DNA from: Serpens sp964410065
GTDB taxonomy: Bacteria > Pseudomonadota > Gammaproteobacteria > Pseudomonadales > Pseudomonadaceae
Assembly (NCBI GenBank): GCA_964410065.1
Contig: CAYPFO010000005.1
Location: 29,709 to 93,708, forward strand
Direction of reading: 5' to 3'
Length of the DNA: 64,000 nucleotides
Both the position numbers and the translations under genes were made by a program. Shown here piece by piece: positions 33,475 through 42,339 of the stretch (its first letter is position 1; every line of letters begins with the position of its first letter). The notes beneath the pieces were generated by a model. It worked only from the letters and a program-made list of their open reading frames with translations, was not told where the DNA came from and made no database searches.

Positions 33475-35574
33475 ATGAGCTTCGACGCCGATGATGAAAT
33501 CCTCCAGGATTTCCTGGTGGAGGCCGGCGAGATTCTCGAGCAGCTGTCCGAACAGTTGGTGGAGTTGGAAAACCGTCCGGATGACATGGATCTGCTCAAT
33601 GCGATCTTCCGCGGTTTCCATACCGTCAAGGGCGGCGCAGGCTTTCTGCAGCTCAATGAGCTGGTGGAATGTTGTCATATTGCGGAAAACGTCTTCGACA
33701 TGCTGCGCAAGGGCGGGCGACGCGTCGATCCCGAACTGATGGACGTGGTACTGCAGGCTCTGGATGCCATCAACGGTATGTTTACCGAGGTGCGTGAAGG
33801 GTCCGAGCTGACGCCGGCCACCCCCGAGCTGTTGGCTGCGTTGGCTCGCCTGGCCGACTCGAATGCCGCTCCCGTTGCTGCTCCTGTGGTTGCGCCTGTT
33901 GCACAGGTTGCGCCCCAAATGCCCGAAGCCGCCAAGCCTGGCGCCGATGCGGACGTTACCGACAGCGAATTCGAGCAGTTGCTCAGTGCCATCGCCGAGC
34001 CGGTGTCCGCAGTGCCGGATGAAATCACCGACGACGAGTTCGAACACCTGCTCGATCAGTTGCACGGTAAGGGCAAGTTCGTGCCGGACGCTATCGAAGC
34101 GCCGGTGCAAACGTCCGCCAGCGAAGAGATCACCGACGACGAATTTGAAAAGCTGCTCGACGATTTGCACGGCAAAGGCAAATTCGTGCCGGATGCAATC
34201 GAAGCGCCGGTGCAACCGTCTGCCAGTGAAAATATCTCTGATGATGAATTTGAAAGCCTGCTCGACGAGTTGCATGGCAAGGGTCAGTTCAAGCCCGAGC
34301 AGGTAGCCACGCCGGCACAAAGCGTTCCCGCCATTGTGGCCGCGCAACCGCTGGCGGCCGCCAAGTCGAGCAAGCCCGCGAGTGCCCCGGCCAAGCCGGC
34401 GAGCGAGGCGGAAACCACCGTGCGGGTAGACACCGCGCGCCTGGACGAGATCATGAACATGGTCGGCGAACTGGTGCTGGTGCGTAACCGTCTGGTGCGC
34501 CTGGGCCTGAACAGCGGCGACGAGGAGATGGCCAAGGCCGTGTCCAACCTCGACGTGGTCACCGCCGACCTGCAGACCTCGGTAATGAAGACCCGCATGC
34601 AGCCGATCAAGAAGGTGTTCGGCCGCTTCCCCCGCCAGGTCCGCGACATGTCCCGCCAGCTCAAGAAGGAGATCAACCTCGAGCTGATCGGCGAAGACAC
34701 CGACCTGGACAAGAACCTGGTCGAGGCGCTGGCCGATCCGTTGGTGCACTTGGTGCGCAACGCGGTGGACCACGGTATCGAAATGCCTGACGAGCGCGAA
34801 GCCGCCGGCAAGCCCCGCACCGGCAAGGTGGTGTTGTCCGCGGAGCAGGAAGGCGATCACATCCTGTTGCTGATCACCGATGACGGCAAGGGCATGGATG
34901 CCGAGGTCCTGCGTGCCAAGGCTGTGGAAAAGGGCATGTTGGACAAGGATGCCGCTGACCGCCTGAGCGACCTCGAATGCTACAACCTGATTTTTGCGCC
35001 GGGCTTTTCCACCAAGAAGGAAATTTCCGACGTGTCCGGACGCGGCGTGGGCATGGATGTGGTGAAAACCCGCATTGCCCAGCTCAACGGCAGCGTCACG
35101 GTTCACTCCACCAAGGGCGTGGGCTCGAAGGTAGTCATCAAGGTGCCGCTGACGCTGGCGATCATGCCGACGCTGATGGTCATGCTGGGCGATCAGGCCT
35201 TCGCCTTCCCGCTGGTCAACGTCAACGAAATCTTCCACCTCGACCTGTCGGACACCAACGTGGTGGACGGTCAGGAAGTGGTGATTGTGCGCGACAAGGC
35301 CCTGCCGCTGTTCTACCTCAAGCGCTGGCTGGTGCCTGAGGTCGCGGACCAGGAGCAGAGCGAAGGGCATGTGGTGATTCTGTCGATCGGCAATCAGCGC
35401 ATCGGTTTCGTCGTCGACCAGTTGGTGGGTCAGGAAGAAGTGGTTATCAAGCCGCTGGGCAGGATGCTCCAGGGCACGCCCGGCATGGCCGGCGCCACCA
35501 TCACCGGCGACGGGCGCATTGCCCTGATTCTCGATGTGCCGAGCATGCTCAAGCATTACGCACGTCGCATCTGA
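33475..35574 (+). CDS. cheA: Chemotaxis histidine kinase CheA
   Basis: The 699-residue kinase of the chemoreceptor array has an Hpt domain (P1) with phospho-His49 in FHTVKGGAGF, a dimerisation domain P3 starting TTVRVDTARLDEIMNMVGEL (about residue 311), the ATPase P4 with N box HLVRNAVDHGIE (about 425-436) and DDGKGMD, and the CheW-like P5 at the C-terminus. Between P1 and P3 no normal CheY-binding P2 is evident. The linker instead carries three near-identical DDEFE-LLD-LHGKG repeats (residues 183-282). Length is shorter than I recall for P. aeruginosa CheA. Confidence 0.95.
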   Translation: MSFDADDEILQDFLVEAGEILEQLSEQLVELENRPDDMDLLNAIFRGFHTVKGGAGFLQLNELVECCHIAENVFDMLRKGGRRVDPELMDVVLQALDAINGMFTEVREGSELTPATPELLAALARLADSNAAPVAAPVVAPVAQVAPQMPEAAKPGADADVTDSEFEQLLSAIAEPVSAVPDEITDDEFEHLLDQLHGKGKFVPDAIEAPVQTSASEEITDDEFEKLLDDLHGKGKFVPDAIEAPVQPSASENISDDEFESLLDELHGKGQFKPEQVATPAQSVPAIVAAQPLAAAKSSKPASAPAKPASEAETTVRVDTARLDEIMNMVGELVLVRNRLVRLGLNSGDEEMAKAVSNLDVVTADLQTSVMKTRMQPIKKVFGRFPRQVRDMSRQLKKEINLELIGEDTDLDKNLVEALADPLVHLVRNAVDHGIEMPDEREAAGKPRTGKVVLSAEQEGDHILLLITDDGKGMDAEVLRAKAVEKGMLDKDAADRLSDLECYNLIFAPGFSTKKEISDVSGRGVGMDVVKTRIAQLNGSVTVHSTKGVGSKVVIKVPLTLAIMPTLMVMLGDQAFAFPLVNVNEIFHLDLSDTNVVDGQEVVIVRDKALPLFYLKRWLVPEVADQEQSEGHVVILSIGNQRIGFVVDQLVGQEEVVIKPLGRMLQGTPGMAGATITGDGRIALILDVPSMLKHYARRI
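34021..34320 (+). repeat. Three tandem 105-bp repeats in cheA
   Basis: Units start at 34021, 34126 and 34231. Units one and two encode 35 residues each; the third is 30 residues and more diverged. Each begins with [E/N]I[T/S]DDEFE then LLD-LHGKG-F. A weaker copy (VTDSEFEQLLSAI) precedes them. All lie in frame in the P1-P3 linker. Confidence 0.92.
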
Positions 35575-35581
35575 TGCCAGA

Positions 35582-35610
35582 CGCCGGCCCTCAGGGGTCG
35601 GCGCGTTTTA
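35582..35610 (+). terminator. Hairpin with T run between cheA and cheB
   Basis: Arms CGCCGGCCC (35582-35590) and GGGGTCGGCG (35594-35603) form a stem with one mismatch, followed by CGTTTTA. It directly precedes the cheB ribosome site GGAG (35611-35614), so it may attenuate cheB and the mot genes rather than end the operon. Confidence 0.55.
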
Positions 35611-35619
35611 GGAGTAGTT

Positions 35620-36702
35620 ATGGCTATCAACGTCCTGGTTGTGGACGATTCCGGCTTTTTTCGTCGTCGGCTGACCGAGATTCTCGGCTCCGATCCACGG
35701 ATCAAGGTAGTCGGCACGGCCAATAACGGGCAGGAAGCGATCGATAAAACCCTGGCCTTGAAGCCGGATGTGATCACCATGGATTATGAGATGCCGTTGA
35801 TGGACGGCATCACTGCGGTACGCGCGATCATGCAGCGCTGCCCGACTCCGGTATTGATGTTCTCTTCGCTGACCCATGAAGGCGCGCGGGTGACGCTCGA
35901 TGCGCTGGATGCCGGAGCGGTCGACTACCTGCCGAAGAATTTTGAAGACATCTCGCGCAATATCGAGAAGGTCAAAACGCTGCTGTGCGAGAAAGTGCTG
36001 TCGATTGCCAACGGCAGCCGGCACTTGCGTCGCAGCGCTGCGGCGCCGGTGCGTGTCGATCGCCAGCCGCTGCGCAGCGAAGCGCCGTCGCGCACTGTCG
36101 AAACGAGCCCTGTCGAGCGCTTTCCGGCGCCCAAGCGAAAGGCGTACAAGCTGGTGGCTATTGGTACCTCGACCGGTGGACCGGTCGCGTTGCAGCGCGT
36201 ACTGACCCAATTACCGGCCACGTTTCCCAGCCCCATCGTGCTGATCCAGCATATGCCGGCGGCGTTCACCGGCGCGTTTGCCGAGCGCCTCGACAAGTTG
36301 TGCAAGATCCGCGTCAAGGAAGCCGAGGATGGCGATGTCCTGCGCCCCGGCCTGGCGCTGCTGGCTCCGGGTGGCAAACAGATGATGATCGATGCGCGTG
36401 GCGCGGTGAAAATTCTTCCCGGCGACGAGCGCCTCAATTACAAGCCCAGCGTGGACCTTACCTTCGGCTCGGCGGCCAAGTCGTTCCAGGACAAGGTGCT
36501 GGCTGTGGTGCTCACCGGCATGGGGGCGGATGGTCGCGAAGGCGCCCGTCTGCTCAAGCAGAGCGGCAGCCAGGTGTGGGCGCAGGATGAGGCGAGCAGC
36601 GTGATCTATGGCATGCCCATGGCCATCGCCAAGGCCAACCTGGCCGATGCCATTTTCAGCCTTGACGATATCGGCCGACAGTTGACCGAGGTGTGCCAGT
36701 AA
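35620..36702 (+). CDS. cheB: Chemoreceptor glutamate methylesterase CheB
   Basis: The 360-residue enzyme removes methyl groups from chemoreceptors and deamidates glutamines. The receiver domain has VVDDSGFFRRRL and phosphoacceptor Asp55 in ITMDYEMPLMDG. After a linker, the esterase domain shows the catalytic Ser in IGTSTGGPVA, His in IQHMPAAFT and Asp in TGMGADGREGA. The partner methyltransferase cheR is not in the window. The stop overlaps the motC start by one base. Confidence 0.95.
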   Translation: MAINVLVVDDSGFFRRRLTEILGSDPRIKVVGTANNGQEAIDKTLALKPDVITMDYEMPLMDGITAVRAIMQRCPTPVLMFSSLTHEGARVTLDALDAGAVDYLPKNFEDISRNIEKVKTLLCEKVLSIANGSRHLRRSAAAPVRVDRQPLRSEAPSRTVETSPVERFPAPKRKAYKLVAIGTSTGGPVALQRVLTQLPATFPSPIVLIQHMPAAFTGAFAERLDKLCKIRVKEAEDGDVLRPGLALLAPGGKQMMIDARGAVKILPGDERLNYKPSVDLTFGSAAKSFQDKVLAVVLTGMGADGREGARLLKQSGSQVWAQDEASSVIYGMPMAIAKANLADAIFSLDDIGRQLTEVCQ

Positions 36703-37442
36703 TGGATGTATTGAGTCTGATCGGGATTCTGCTGGCGTTTGTGGCGATCCTGGGTGGCAATCTGCTTGAAGGCGGCACGGTAAGCTCACTGCTCAATGCG
36801 CCGGCGGCGCTTATCGTAGTGGGCGGCACGCTGGCGGCCAGCTTGCTGCAGACCCGCCTGTCGGTGCTCAAGCGCACCTTGCAGATCAGTCATTGGGCGT
36901 TCCTGCCGCCACGGGTGGAACTCACCGAAGGCATCGAGAAAGTCACCCGTTGGAGCCTGGTCGCCCGCAAGGAAGGGCTCTTGGGCCTTGAACCGATGAC
37001 CGACGACGAGCCCGATCCCTTTGCGCGCAAGGCCATGCAGTTGCTGGCCGATGGGGTCGAGCCGGGCAATATCCGCAATATTCTCGAAGCCGACATGTTC
37101 ACCCAGGAAGAGCGCGACGTGCAGGCCGCCAAGTTCTACGAAGCGATGGGGGGGTATTCGCCCACCATTGGCATCATTGGGGCGGTCATGGGCCTGATCC
37201 AGGTGATGGGTAACCTCAGCGATCCGTCCCAACTGGGCAGCGGCATTGCCGTGGCGTTCGTGGCAACCATCTATGGCGTGGCGTTTGCCAACCTGTTGCT
37301 GCTGCCGATTGCCAACAAGCTCAAGGCGGTGGTCCGCGTGCAGTCGCGTTATCGGGAAATGCTCATCGAGGGCATCATGTCGATTGCCGAGGGTGAGAAC
37401 CCGCGCTCCATCGAATTGAAGCTCAAAGGGTTTTTGGACTAG
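36702..37442 (+). CDS. motC: Flagellar motor stator protein MotC
   Basis: The 246-residue MotA-family proton-channel subunit has four predicted helices: two near the N-terminus (about residues 2-20 and 28-50) and a pair in TIGIIGAVMGLIQVMGNLSD and GIAVAFVATIYGVAFANLLL. The cytoplasmic loop between carries charged residues that contact FliG. ATG 36702 overlaps the cheB stop. With MotD it forms the second stator of Pseudomonas, needed for swarming and high-load swimming. Confidence 0.93.
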   Translation: MDVLSLIGILLAFVAILGGNLLEGGTVSSLLNAPAALIVVGGTLAASLLQTRLSVLKRTLQISHWAFLPPRVELTEGIEKVTRWSLVARKEGLLGLEPMTDDEPDPFARKAMQLLADGVEPGNIRNILEADMFTQEERDVQAAKFYEAMGGYSPTIGIIGAVMGLIQVMGNLSDPSQLGSGIAVAFVATIYGVAFANLLLLPIANKLKAVVRVQSRYREMLIEGIMSIAEGENPRSIELKLKGFLD

Positions 37443-37444
37443 CC

Positions 37445-38335
37445 ATGTCGCTTCGACGTCGCAATCGCGGGCTCGATGAGGAGCCCTCCGGCAATGATCG
37501 CTGGCTGGTGTCCTATGCCGATTTCATTACCTTGATGTTCGCCTTTTTCGTGGTGATGTACGCCAGCTCGACCGTCAACGAGAACAAGTACAAGGTACTC
37601 TCCGACAGCCTGGTTGGCGTGTTCAAGCAGCAGGAGCGGGCCACCCAGCCCATCCCGATTGGCGATGAGCGCCCGCGCACCCGTACGCAAGAAGAACTGT
37701 TGCGCGATGACGGCGGGCCGATGCCGGACGAGGAAAACGACCCGCTGGCGCAGATCACGCGTAGCGTCGAAGAGGCCTTTGCCGGGCTGATCGAGGCGGG
37801 GCAGCTGATCGTGCGTGGCACCGAGTCCTGGGTGGAAATCGAGCTCAAATCCAGCCTGCTGTTTCCCAGCGGCGATGCCCTGCCGCAGGACGCAGCGTTC
37901 GACATCATCGAGAAGATCGCCAAAATCCTGGCACCGTTCGACAACCCCATCCAGGTGGAAGGGTTCACCGACAATCTGCCCATCAGCACGCCGTTGTACC
38001 CGACCAACTGGGAGCTTTCCGCTGCGCGCGCAGCGAGCATCGTGCGCATGTTGCACATGGACGGGGTCGCCGCGCAGCGCATGGCGGCTGTCGGTTATGG
38101 CGAACATCAACCGGTTGCGGACAACAGCAGCGCCACTGGGCGCGCGCAGAACCGGCGCGTTGTGCTGGTCATCTCGCGCTTCCTCGATACGCGGCGAAGT
38201 GCGGATACGCGCGCGGATCAACGTCAGACATCGAATGGCATGCAACCTGCAAAAATGCCGGTCGGTCAGGAGCCGGGGGGTAGCGCTGTCAATTCCCCGG
38301 CAGTCGCCATGCAGGCCGGCAGTAGCTCGCGCTGA
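37445..38335 (+). CDS. motD: Flagellar motor stator protein MotD
   Basis: The 296-residue MotB-family protein has one membrane helix with the proton-binding Asp in WLVSYADFITLMFAFFVVMY (about residues 20-39) and a C-terminal OmpA-like peptidoglycan-binding domain with QVEGFTDNLPI and NWELSAARAASIVRML. A variable tail of about 45 residues rich in Gln, Ser and Arg follows the domain. It starts two bases after motC, so the two are coupled. Confidence 0.93.
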   Translation: MSLRRRNRGLDEEPSGNDRWLVSYADFITLMFAFFVVMYASSTVNENKYKVLSDSLVGVFKQQERATQPIPIGDERPRTRTQEELLRDDGGPMPDEENDPLAQITRSVEEAFAGLIEAGQLIVRGTESWVEIELKSSLLFPSGDALPQDAAFDIIEKIAKILAPFDNPIQVEGFTDNLPISTPLYPTNWELSAARAASIVRMLHMDGVAAQRMAAVGYGEHQPVADNSSATGRAQNRRVVLVISRFLDTRRSADTRADQRQTSNGMQPAKMPVGQEPGGSAVNSPAVAMQAGSSSR

Positions 38336-38361
38336 ACGCAGCGAGTTTTAGAGGGCGGTGA

Positions 38362-39150
38362 ATGAAAGTCTGGGCAGTAGCCAATCAGAAAGGAGGGGTC
38401 GGCAAGACCACCTCAAGCCTCGCCTTGGCGGGGTTGCTGGCCGATGCCGGCCAGCGTGTGCTGGTCGTGGATCTCGACCCCCACGGTTCGATGACCAGTT
38501 ATTTCGGTTATGACCCCGACACGCTGGAGCGCAGCGGCTTTGATCTGTTTCTGCACGGTGGCCAGGTGCCCGAGGGGCTGCCGCGCCAATTGCTGGTCCG
38601 CACCAGTCATGGACGGATCATGCTGTTGCCCGCCAGTACCGCACTGGCCACGCTGGAGCGCCAATCGCCTGCCAAGAGCGGCCTGGGGCTGGTCATGTCC
38701 AAGGCGCTGGCGCAATTGTGGAACGATTTTGATCATGTGCTGATCGACAGCCCGCCATTGCTCGGCGTGTTGATGGTCAACGCCCTGGCCGCCAGCCAAC
38801 AACTGATCGTGCCGGTGCAGACCGAGTTTCTGGCCGTGAAGGGTTTGGAGCGTATGGTCAATACCCTGACCATGATCAATCGTTCGCGTCGTCAGGCGCT
38901 GCCCTACCTTATCGTGCCGACCTTGTTCGACCGTCGCTCGCACGCGTCGTTGTCCACCCTGAAGCTGCTGCGTGGACGTTATCCCGAGCATATTTGGCCC
39001 GCCTACATACCCGTGGATACGCGCTTGCATGAGGCCAGCCGTGCTGGGCTCGCGCCCTCCCAGTTCGATCCCGGGAGCCGCGGCGTGATCGCCTATCGGT
39101 CGTTGCTGAAAACCTTGCTGGGCCGGCAAACGGGAGCGCAGCCGACATGA
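38362..39150 (+). CDS. parC: ParA-family ATPase ParC, positions the chemotaxis array
   Basis: The 262-residue ATPase has the deviant Walker A QKGGVGKTTSSLALA (about residues 9-23), VLVVDLDPHGSMTSYFGYD and VLIDSPPLLGVLMVNALAAS. In Vibrio and Pseudomonas, ParC places chemotaxis proteins at the pole and works with ParP. Here it sits in the che cluster directly before a parP-like gene, which makes that role more likely than chromosome partition. A small hairpin with TTTTA precedes its ribosome site (38325-38350). Confidence 0.88.
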   Translation: MKVWAVANQKGGVGKTTSSLALAGLLADAGQRVLVVDLDPHGSMTSYFGYDPDTLERSGFDLFLHGGQVPEGLPRQLLVRTSHGRIMLLPASTALATLERQSPAKSGLGLVMSKALAQLWNDFDHVLIDSPPLLGVLMVNALAASQQLIVPVQTEFLAVKGLERMVNTLTMINRSRRQALPYLIVPTLFDRRSHASLSTLKLLRGRYPEHIWPAYIPVDTRLHEASRAGLAPSQFDPGSRGVIAYRSLLKTLLGRQTGAQPT

Positions 39151-39211
39151 TGCGCCGTCTCTCAAGCAATGCACCGGTGCGGTCGATAGCGAGTAAAGGA
39201 GGGTTTAGCGA

Positions 39212-40132
39212 ATGCAAGATTTGAGCACGCGCGTGGTCACGCTATCGGCCCCCCAGCAGGCCCTGCAGTCCTATCTGGATGAGCTGTTGCAGGATGCCGC
39301 ACTAGAGCTGGAACAGAGCCAGGTCAGCGAGGACGACTTCCAGGCGGCGGTTCGTGAAGAGCAGCAACGGGACCGTCAGGCGCCGCAGCGGCCGACCGCT
39401 GTGGAGGAAAAGGTGGTGGTGCCGGCTGAGGCTCTAGTTGTGGCGCCGGTTGCAGTGCCGGTTGCATTGCCGGTTGCCGCCCCTGTGACGCCTGCGGTCA
39501 GCGTGGCGCCGAGCGTCACCCCGGCTACGGTGGAAACGGCGACCCCCGTCGCGGCGCCCGTTGCCAAGGCCCCAGTGATGCCGGTAGTGCAACCGCTCGT
39601 CGTTACCCCGACCGCCGCCATGACGGCTGCTGTTCCCGCCCCTCCGCCACCGCCGCTGATTCAGGCCGCGCGACCGGGTTGGGGTGAGGATCCATTCGAG
39701 TGCCTGTTGTTCGATGTTGCCGGCCTGACGCTGGCTGTGCCGCTGGTGTGCCTGGGCACCGTGCATTCGCTACAGGGCCAGGAGCTGACGCCGATCTTCG
39801 GCCAGCCGGACTGGTTTCTCGGCATGCTGAGCACCCACTCCGGCAACCTCAAAGTGCTCGACACAGCGCGTTGGGTGATGCCCGAGCGTTACCGCGACGA
39901 GTTTCGCGAACACCTGAAATTCGTGATCACCATTCAGGGCTACGACTGGGGGCTGGCCGTCCACCAAGTCGACCGCTCGATTCATTTGCAACCCGGGCAG
40001 GTGAAGTGGCGGACTCAGCGGACCCAGCGCCCGTGGCTGGCGGGCACGGTGATCGAGCACATGTGCGCGCTGCTGGATGTCGCCGCGCTGGCCGAGCTGA
40101 TCCGCAGCGGCGCGCATACGCGCAAGAGTTGA
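39212..40132 (+). CDS. parP: CheW-domain array protein ParP
   Basis: The 306-residue protein has an N-terminal helical region (about residues 1-65), a low-complexity middle rich in Ala, Val and Pro (about 68-150) with a run PAPPPPPLIQ, and a C-terminal CheW-like domain (about 165-300) starting FECLLFDVAGLTLAVPL. This is the layout of ParP, which ties CheA to the array and interacts with ParC. AAAGGAGGG lies upstream of the ATG. The gene is between parC and cheW. Confidence 0.86.
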   Translation: MQDLSTRVVTLSAPQQALQSYLDELLQDAALELEQSQVSEDDFQAAVREEQQRDRQAPQRPTAVEEKVVVPAEALVVAPVAVPVALPVAAPVTPAVSVAPSVTPATVETATPVAAPVAKAPVMPVVQPLVVTPTAAMTAAVPAPPPPPLIQAARPGWGEDPFECLLFDVAGLTLAVPLVCLGTVHSLQGQELTPIFGQPDWFLGMLSTHSGNLKVLDTARWVMPERYRDEFREHLKFVITIQGYDWGLAVHQVDRSIHLQPGQVKWRTQRTQRPWLAGTVIEHMCALLDVAALAELIRSGAHTRKS

Positions 40133-40220
40133 AGAATTTTTAAGGCCTTCGCGGGCCTGGACACGCATTCGGCCTACTGGCCGCGCATCGCACCAGACGG
40201 TTCTTGGAAGAGGTTGAACT

Positions 40221-40700
40221 ATGAAAAACATGACAGCACAAGGTTCTGACGATCCCATCCTGCAGTGGGTAACCTTCCGCCTGGACAACGAATCCTATGG
40301 CATCAATGTCATGCAGGTGCAGGAAGTGCTGCGCTACAGCGAGATCGCGCCCGTACCGGGTGCGCCCAGCTATGTGTTGGGGATCATCAACCTGCGCGGC
40401 AATGTCGTGACGGTCATCGACACCCGTCAGCGTTTCGGTCTGGACTCGGCGGACATCACCGACAATAGCCGTATCGTGATCATCGAGGCGGACAAGCAAG
40501 TCGTTGGCATACTGGTCGACAGCGTTGCTGAAGTGGTTTACTTGCGCCAGTCTGAAATCGAAACCGCTCCCAACGTCGGTAATGAAGAGTCGGCCAAGTT
40601 CATCCAGGGCGTGTGCAACAAGAACGGCGAGTTGCTGATTCTGGTTGAACTGGAGAAGATGATGAGTGAAGACGAATGGCTGGAGCTTGAGAACTTCTAA
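40221..40700 (+). CDS. cheW: Chemotaxis adaptor CheW
   Basis: The 159-residue SH3-like adaptor couples chemoreceptors to CheA. The family core VTFRLDNESYGINVMQVQEV is at the N-terminus, then YVLGIINLRGNVVTVIDTRQ and IVIIEADKQVVGILVDSVAEV. It starts 88 bases after parP. Its stop abuts the ATG of the DUF2802 gene. Confidence 0.95.
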   Translation: MKNMTAQGSDDPILQWVTFRLDNESYGINVMQVQEVLRYSEIAPVPGAPSYVLGIINLRGNVVTVIDTRQRFGLDSADITDNSRIVIIEADKQVVGILVDSVAEVVYLRQSEIETAPNVGNEESAKFIQGVCNKNGELLILVELEKMMSEDEWLELENF

Positions 40701-41126
40701 ATGATCTTGAACCTCGTCGCGATCGTTCTGGCCGTGATCTCTCTGACTGCCTTGGGCACAGTGATCTGGCTAGCCGCCCACCTGCGTCGCTTGAATGCAG
40801 GTGTTGAACATCAGTTCCGCCAGCATGCCGAGCGCCATAGCAAGCGTGACAAGCGCATGCAGGAGTTGAGCAAGCAGCTCGAAACCTACATTGGCGTTTG
40901 CGTGAAGATGGGCGACGAGTTGCAGGAGCTGCGCCAACTGGTGACGCCCCTGCCGGAACGCCTGGGCAAGCTCGAACAGAGCGATCCGACCATGGTCTCC
41001 TTCATCCAGGCGTCGCGCCTGGTGGGGCTCGGCGCGAGCATCGAAGACCTGACCCAGTCATGCGGCCTGACCAAAGGCGAAGCCGAGCTGGTCAGCAAGC
41101 TGCACCAGGCGCGACGCCCGGAGTAA
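40701..41126 (+). CDS. DUF2802 family membrane protein
   Basis: The 141-residue protein has one N-terminal membrane helix (about residues 3-27), a basic coiled-coil stretch (about 28-75) and a C-terminal segment LGASIEDLTQSCGLTKGEAE that looks like a helix-turn-helix. DUF2802 genes commonly follow cheW in Pseudomonas, and here the start codon directly abuts the cheW stop. A role in chemotaxis or array anchoring is inferred from position only. Confidence 0.86.
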   Translation: MILNLVAIVLAVISLTALGTVIWLAAHLRRLNAGVEHQFRQHAERHSKRDKRMQELSKQLETYIGVCVKMGDELQELRQLVTPLPERLGKLEQSDPTMVSFIQASRLVGLGASIEDLTQSCGLTKGEAELVSKLHQARRPE

Positions 41127-41148
41127 TCGGCGCGCGCGCGTGCGTCGG

Positions 41149-41180
41149 GGCCCGGTCCACGGGCCTGACCTTCTATTTTC
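41149..41180 (+). terminator. Probable terminator of the che operon
   Basis: Stem GGCCCG (41149-41154) / CGGGCC (41160-41165) is followed by a pyrimidine-rich tract TTCTATTTTCC. It lies 23 bases after the DUF2802 stop. Confidence 0.6.
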
Positions 41181-41203
41181 CTTTCTCGGGCGCTCGCCCT
41201 GTA

Positions 41204-42193
41204 ATGGACTCCTCCTCCATGAGCAAACGCTTACAACTGATCCTCATCATCGCCGCCTTCGTGCTGGTGGGTGGCTACTTCTCCGCCCACAGCTACGTTG
41301 AGCAAGAGATCCAGGGCGCCTTGGCCCGCTGGCTGGACGAGAACGAACTGGAAGAGCGCATGAGCTGGGAATCCTCATCGGTTTCCTTGTTCGATCAGTC
41401 GCTGACGCTGACCGGCGTCACCCTGGAACTGGACGGCGCAGAACCGCTGAGCGCCCGCGAAGTGGTGATTTCCGACTACCTGGAAAACACGGAGCGGCTA
41501 CGCAGCCGCGTGCGGATCAGCGGCCTGATCCAGCAGGGTGCGGAGCTCGAACAGATCAACCAGATGCTGCGCGACCAGGCGGCGCTGTTGAACATCAGCG
41601 AAGCCCAGATGCTGCAGATCACGCCCATTGATCTGCAGGTGCTCAGCGATCAGAACGATGTCACCGGCGAGGCCTTGTCGGAATTCAACCTGACCATGCC
41701 GGGTGTGATCAGTGCCGACGTGCACCTGAGCATGACTGACCTTTATGACCTGCGCGCGCAGAGCAAACGCCTCAATGCGCAGCTGATGGCCAAGACCACG
41801 CCGGAGCAGTTGTCCGCTGAGGATATTCAGCAGGTGCTTGATGTGCTGCTCAAGGGCAGCCTAAAGGCATTCAGTGTGCGGCTCGAAGACCAGGGGCTGC
41901 TGCCCTTTGCGCTGCTGGCCTGGCGTGAGAACCACGGCGTCAGCGAAGAGCAATTCACCCAGTGGATCGAGAACAACCGTTTGGGCTGCCAGTTTGTTTT
42001 CTACTCCCTGCCCGAGACACTGACGCCGACCTGCGACCTGGTCGAGCCGCTGTTGCGCGGCCAGGTGCGTGAACTGACGCTTGCCGCCAGCCCGCAGCAG
42101 CCGGTGAAACTGGCCGAGCTCTACGAAGTGACCAGCAATCCGGCAACGGTGACGGTGTTCGATCAGCTCAACCTGAGCATAAGCGGCCAGTAA
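41204..42193 (+). CDS. Membrane-anchored periplasmic protein of unknown function
   Basis: The protein is 329 residues from ATG 41204 or 324 from ATG 41219 (MSKRLQ); neither has a clear ribosome site. A membrane helix at about residues 9-27 (LQLILIIAAFVLVGGYFSAH) anchors an acidic periplasmic domain. That domain opens with VSLFDQSLTLTGVTLELDGA, reminiscent of AsmA/YdgA-type beta repeats, then helical stretches rich in Gln and Leu. I do not recognise a family with confidence. It follows the che operon after a probable terminator, so it may be its own unit. Confidence 0.8.
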   Translation: MDSSSMSKRLQLILIIAAFVLVGGYFSAHSYVEQEIQGALARWLDENELEERMSWESSSVSLFDQSLTLTGVTLELDGAEPLSAREVVISDYLENTERLRSRVRISGLIQQGAELEQINQMLRDQAALLNISEAQMLQITPIDLQVLSDQNDVTGEALSEFNLTMPGVISADVHLSMTDLYDLRAQSKRLNAQLMAKTTPEQLSAEDIQQVLDVLLKGSLKAFSVRLEDQGLLPFALLAWRENHGVSEEQFTQWIENNRLGCQFVFYSLPETLTPTCDLVEPLLRGQVRELTLAASPQQPVKLAELYEVTSNPATVTVFDQLNLSISGQ

Positions 42194-42246
42194 CTGCCTG
42201 AGAGCAGGGCAGCGTTTCACTCCTCGCTTCTGTTCGATTTGCGTTT

Positions 42247-42334
42247 CGTGGGGTGGATGTCGTTTCTACATCCACCACGTCCACCGCTCAGTGGGCCGCC
42301 ACCCAATGGATCGCTGGCGCGTGATCGACCCTAC
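42247..42334. repeat. Intergenic palindromic repeat between convergent genes
   Basis: GGTGGATGT (42252-42260) and ACATCCACC (42268-42276) form a perfect 9-base stem with loop CGTTTCT, followed by a second, less regular GTGGGC...GCCACCC/ATCGACCCTAC segment. Similar GGTGGAT-type repeats occur between genes in many Pseudomonas genomes. It separates the anchored unknown protein from the FlhB-C gene and probably ends both transcripts. Confidence 0.6.
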
Positions 42335-42339
42335 AAGCC

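Noticed and set aside
33364..35556. 730-codon open frame on the minus strand
   Set aside because: It is antisense to all of cheA, whose domains and catalytic residues are unambiguous.
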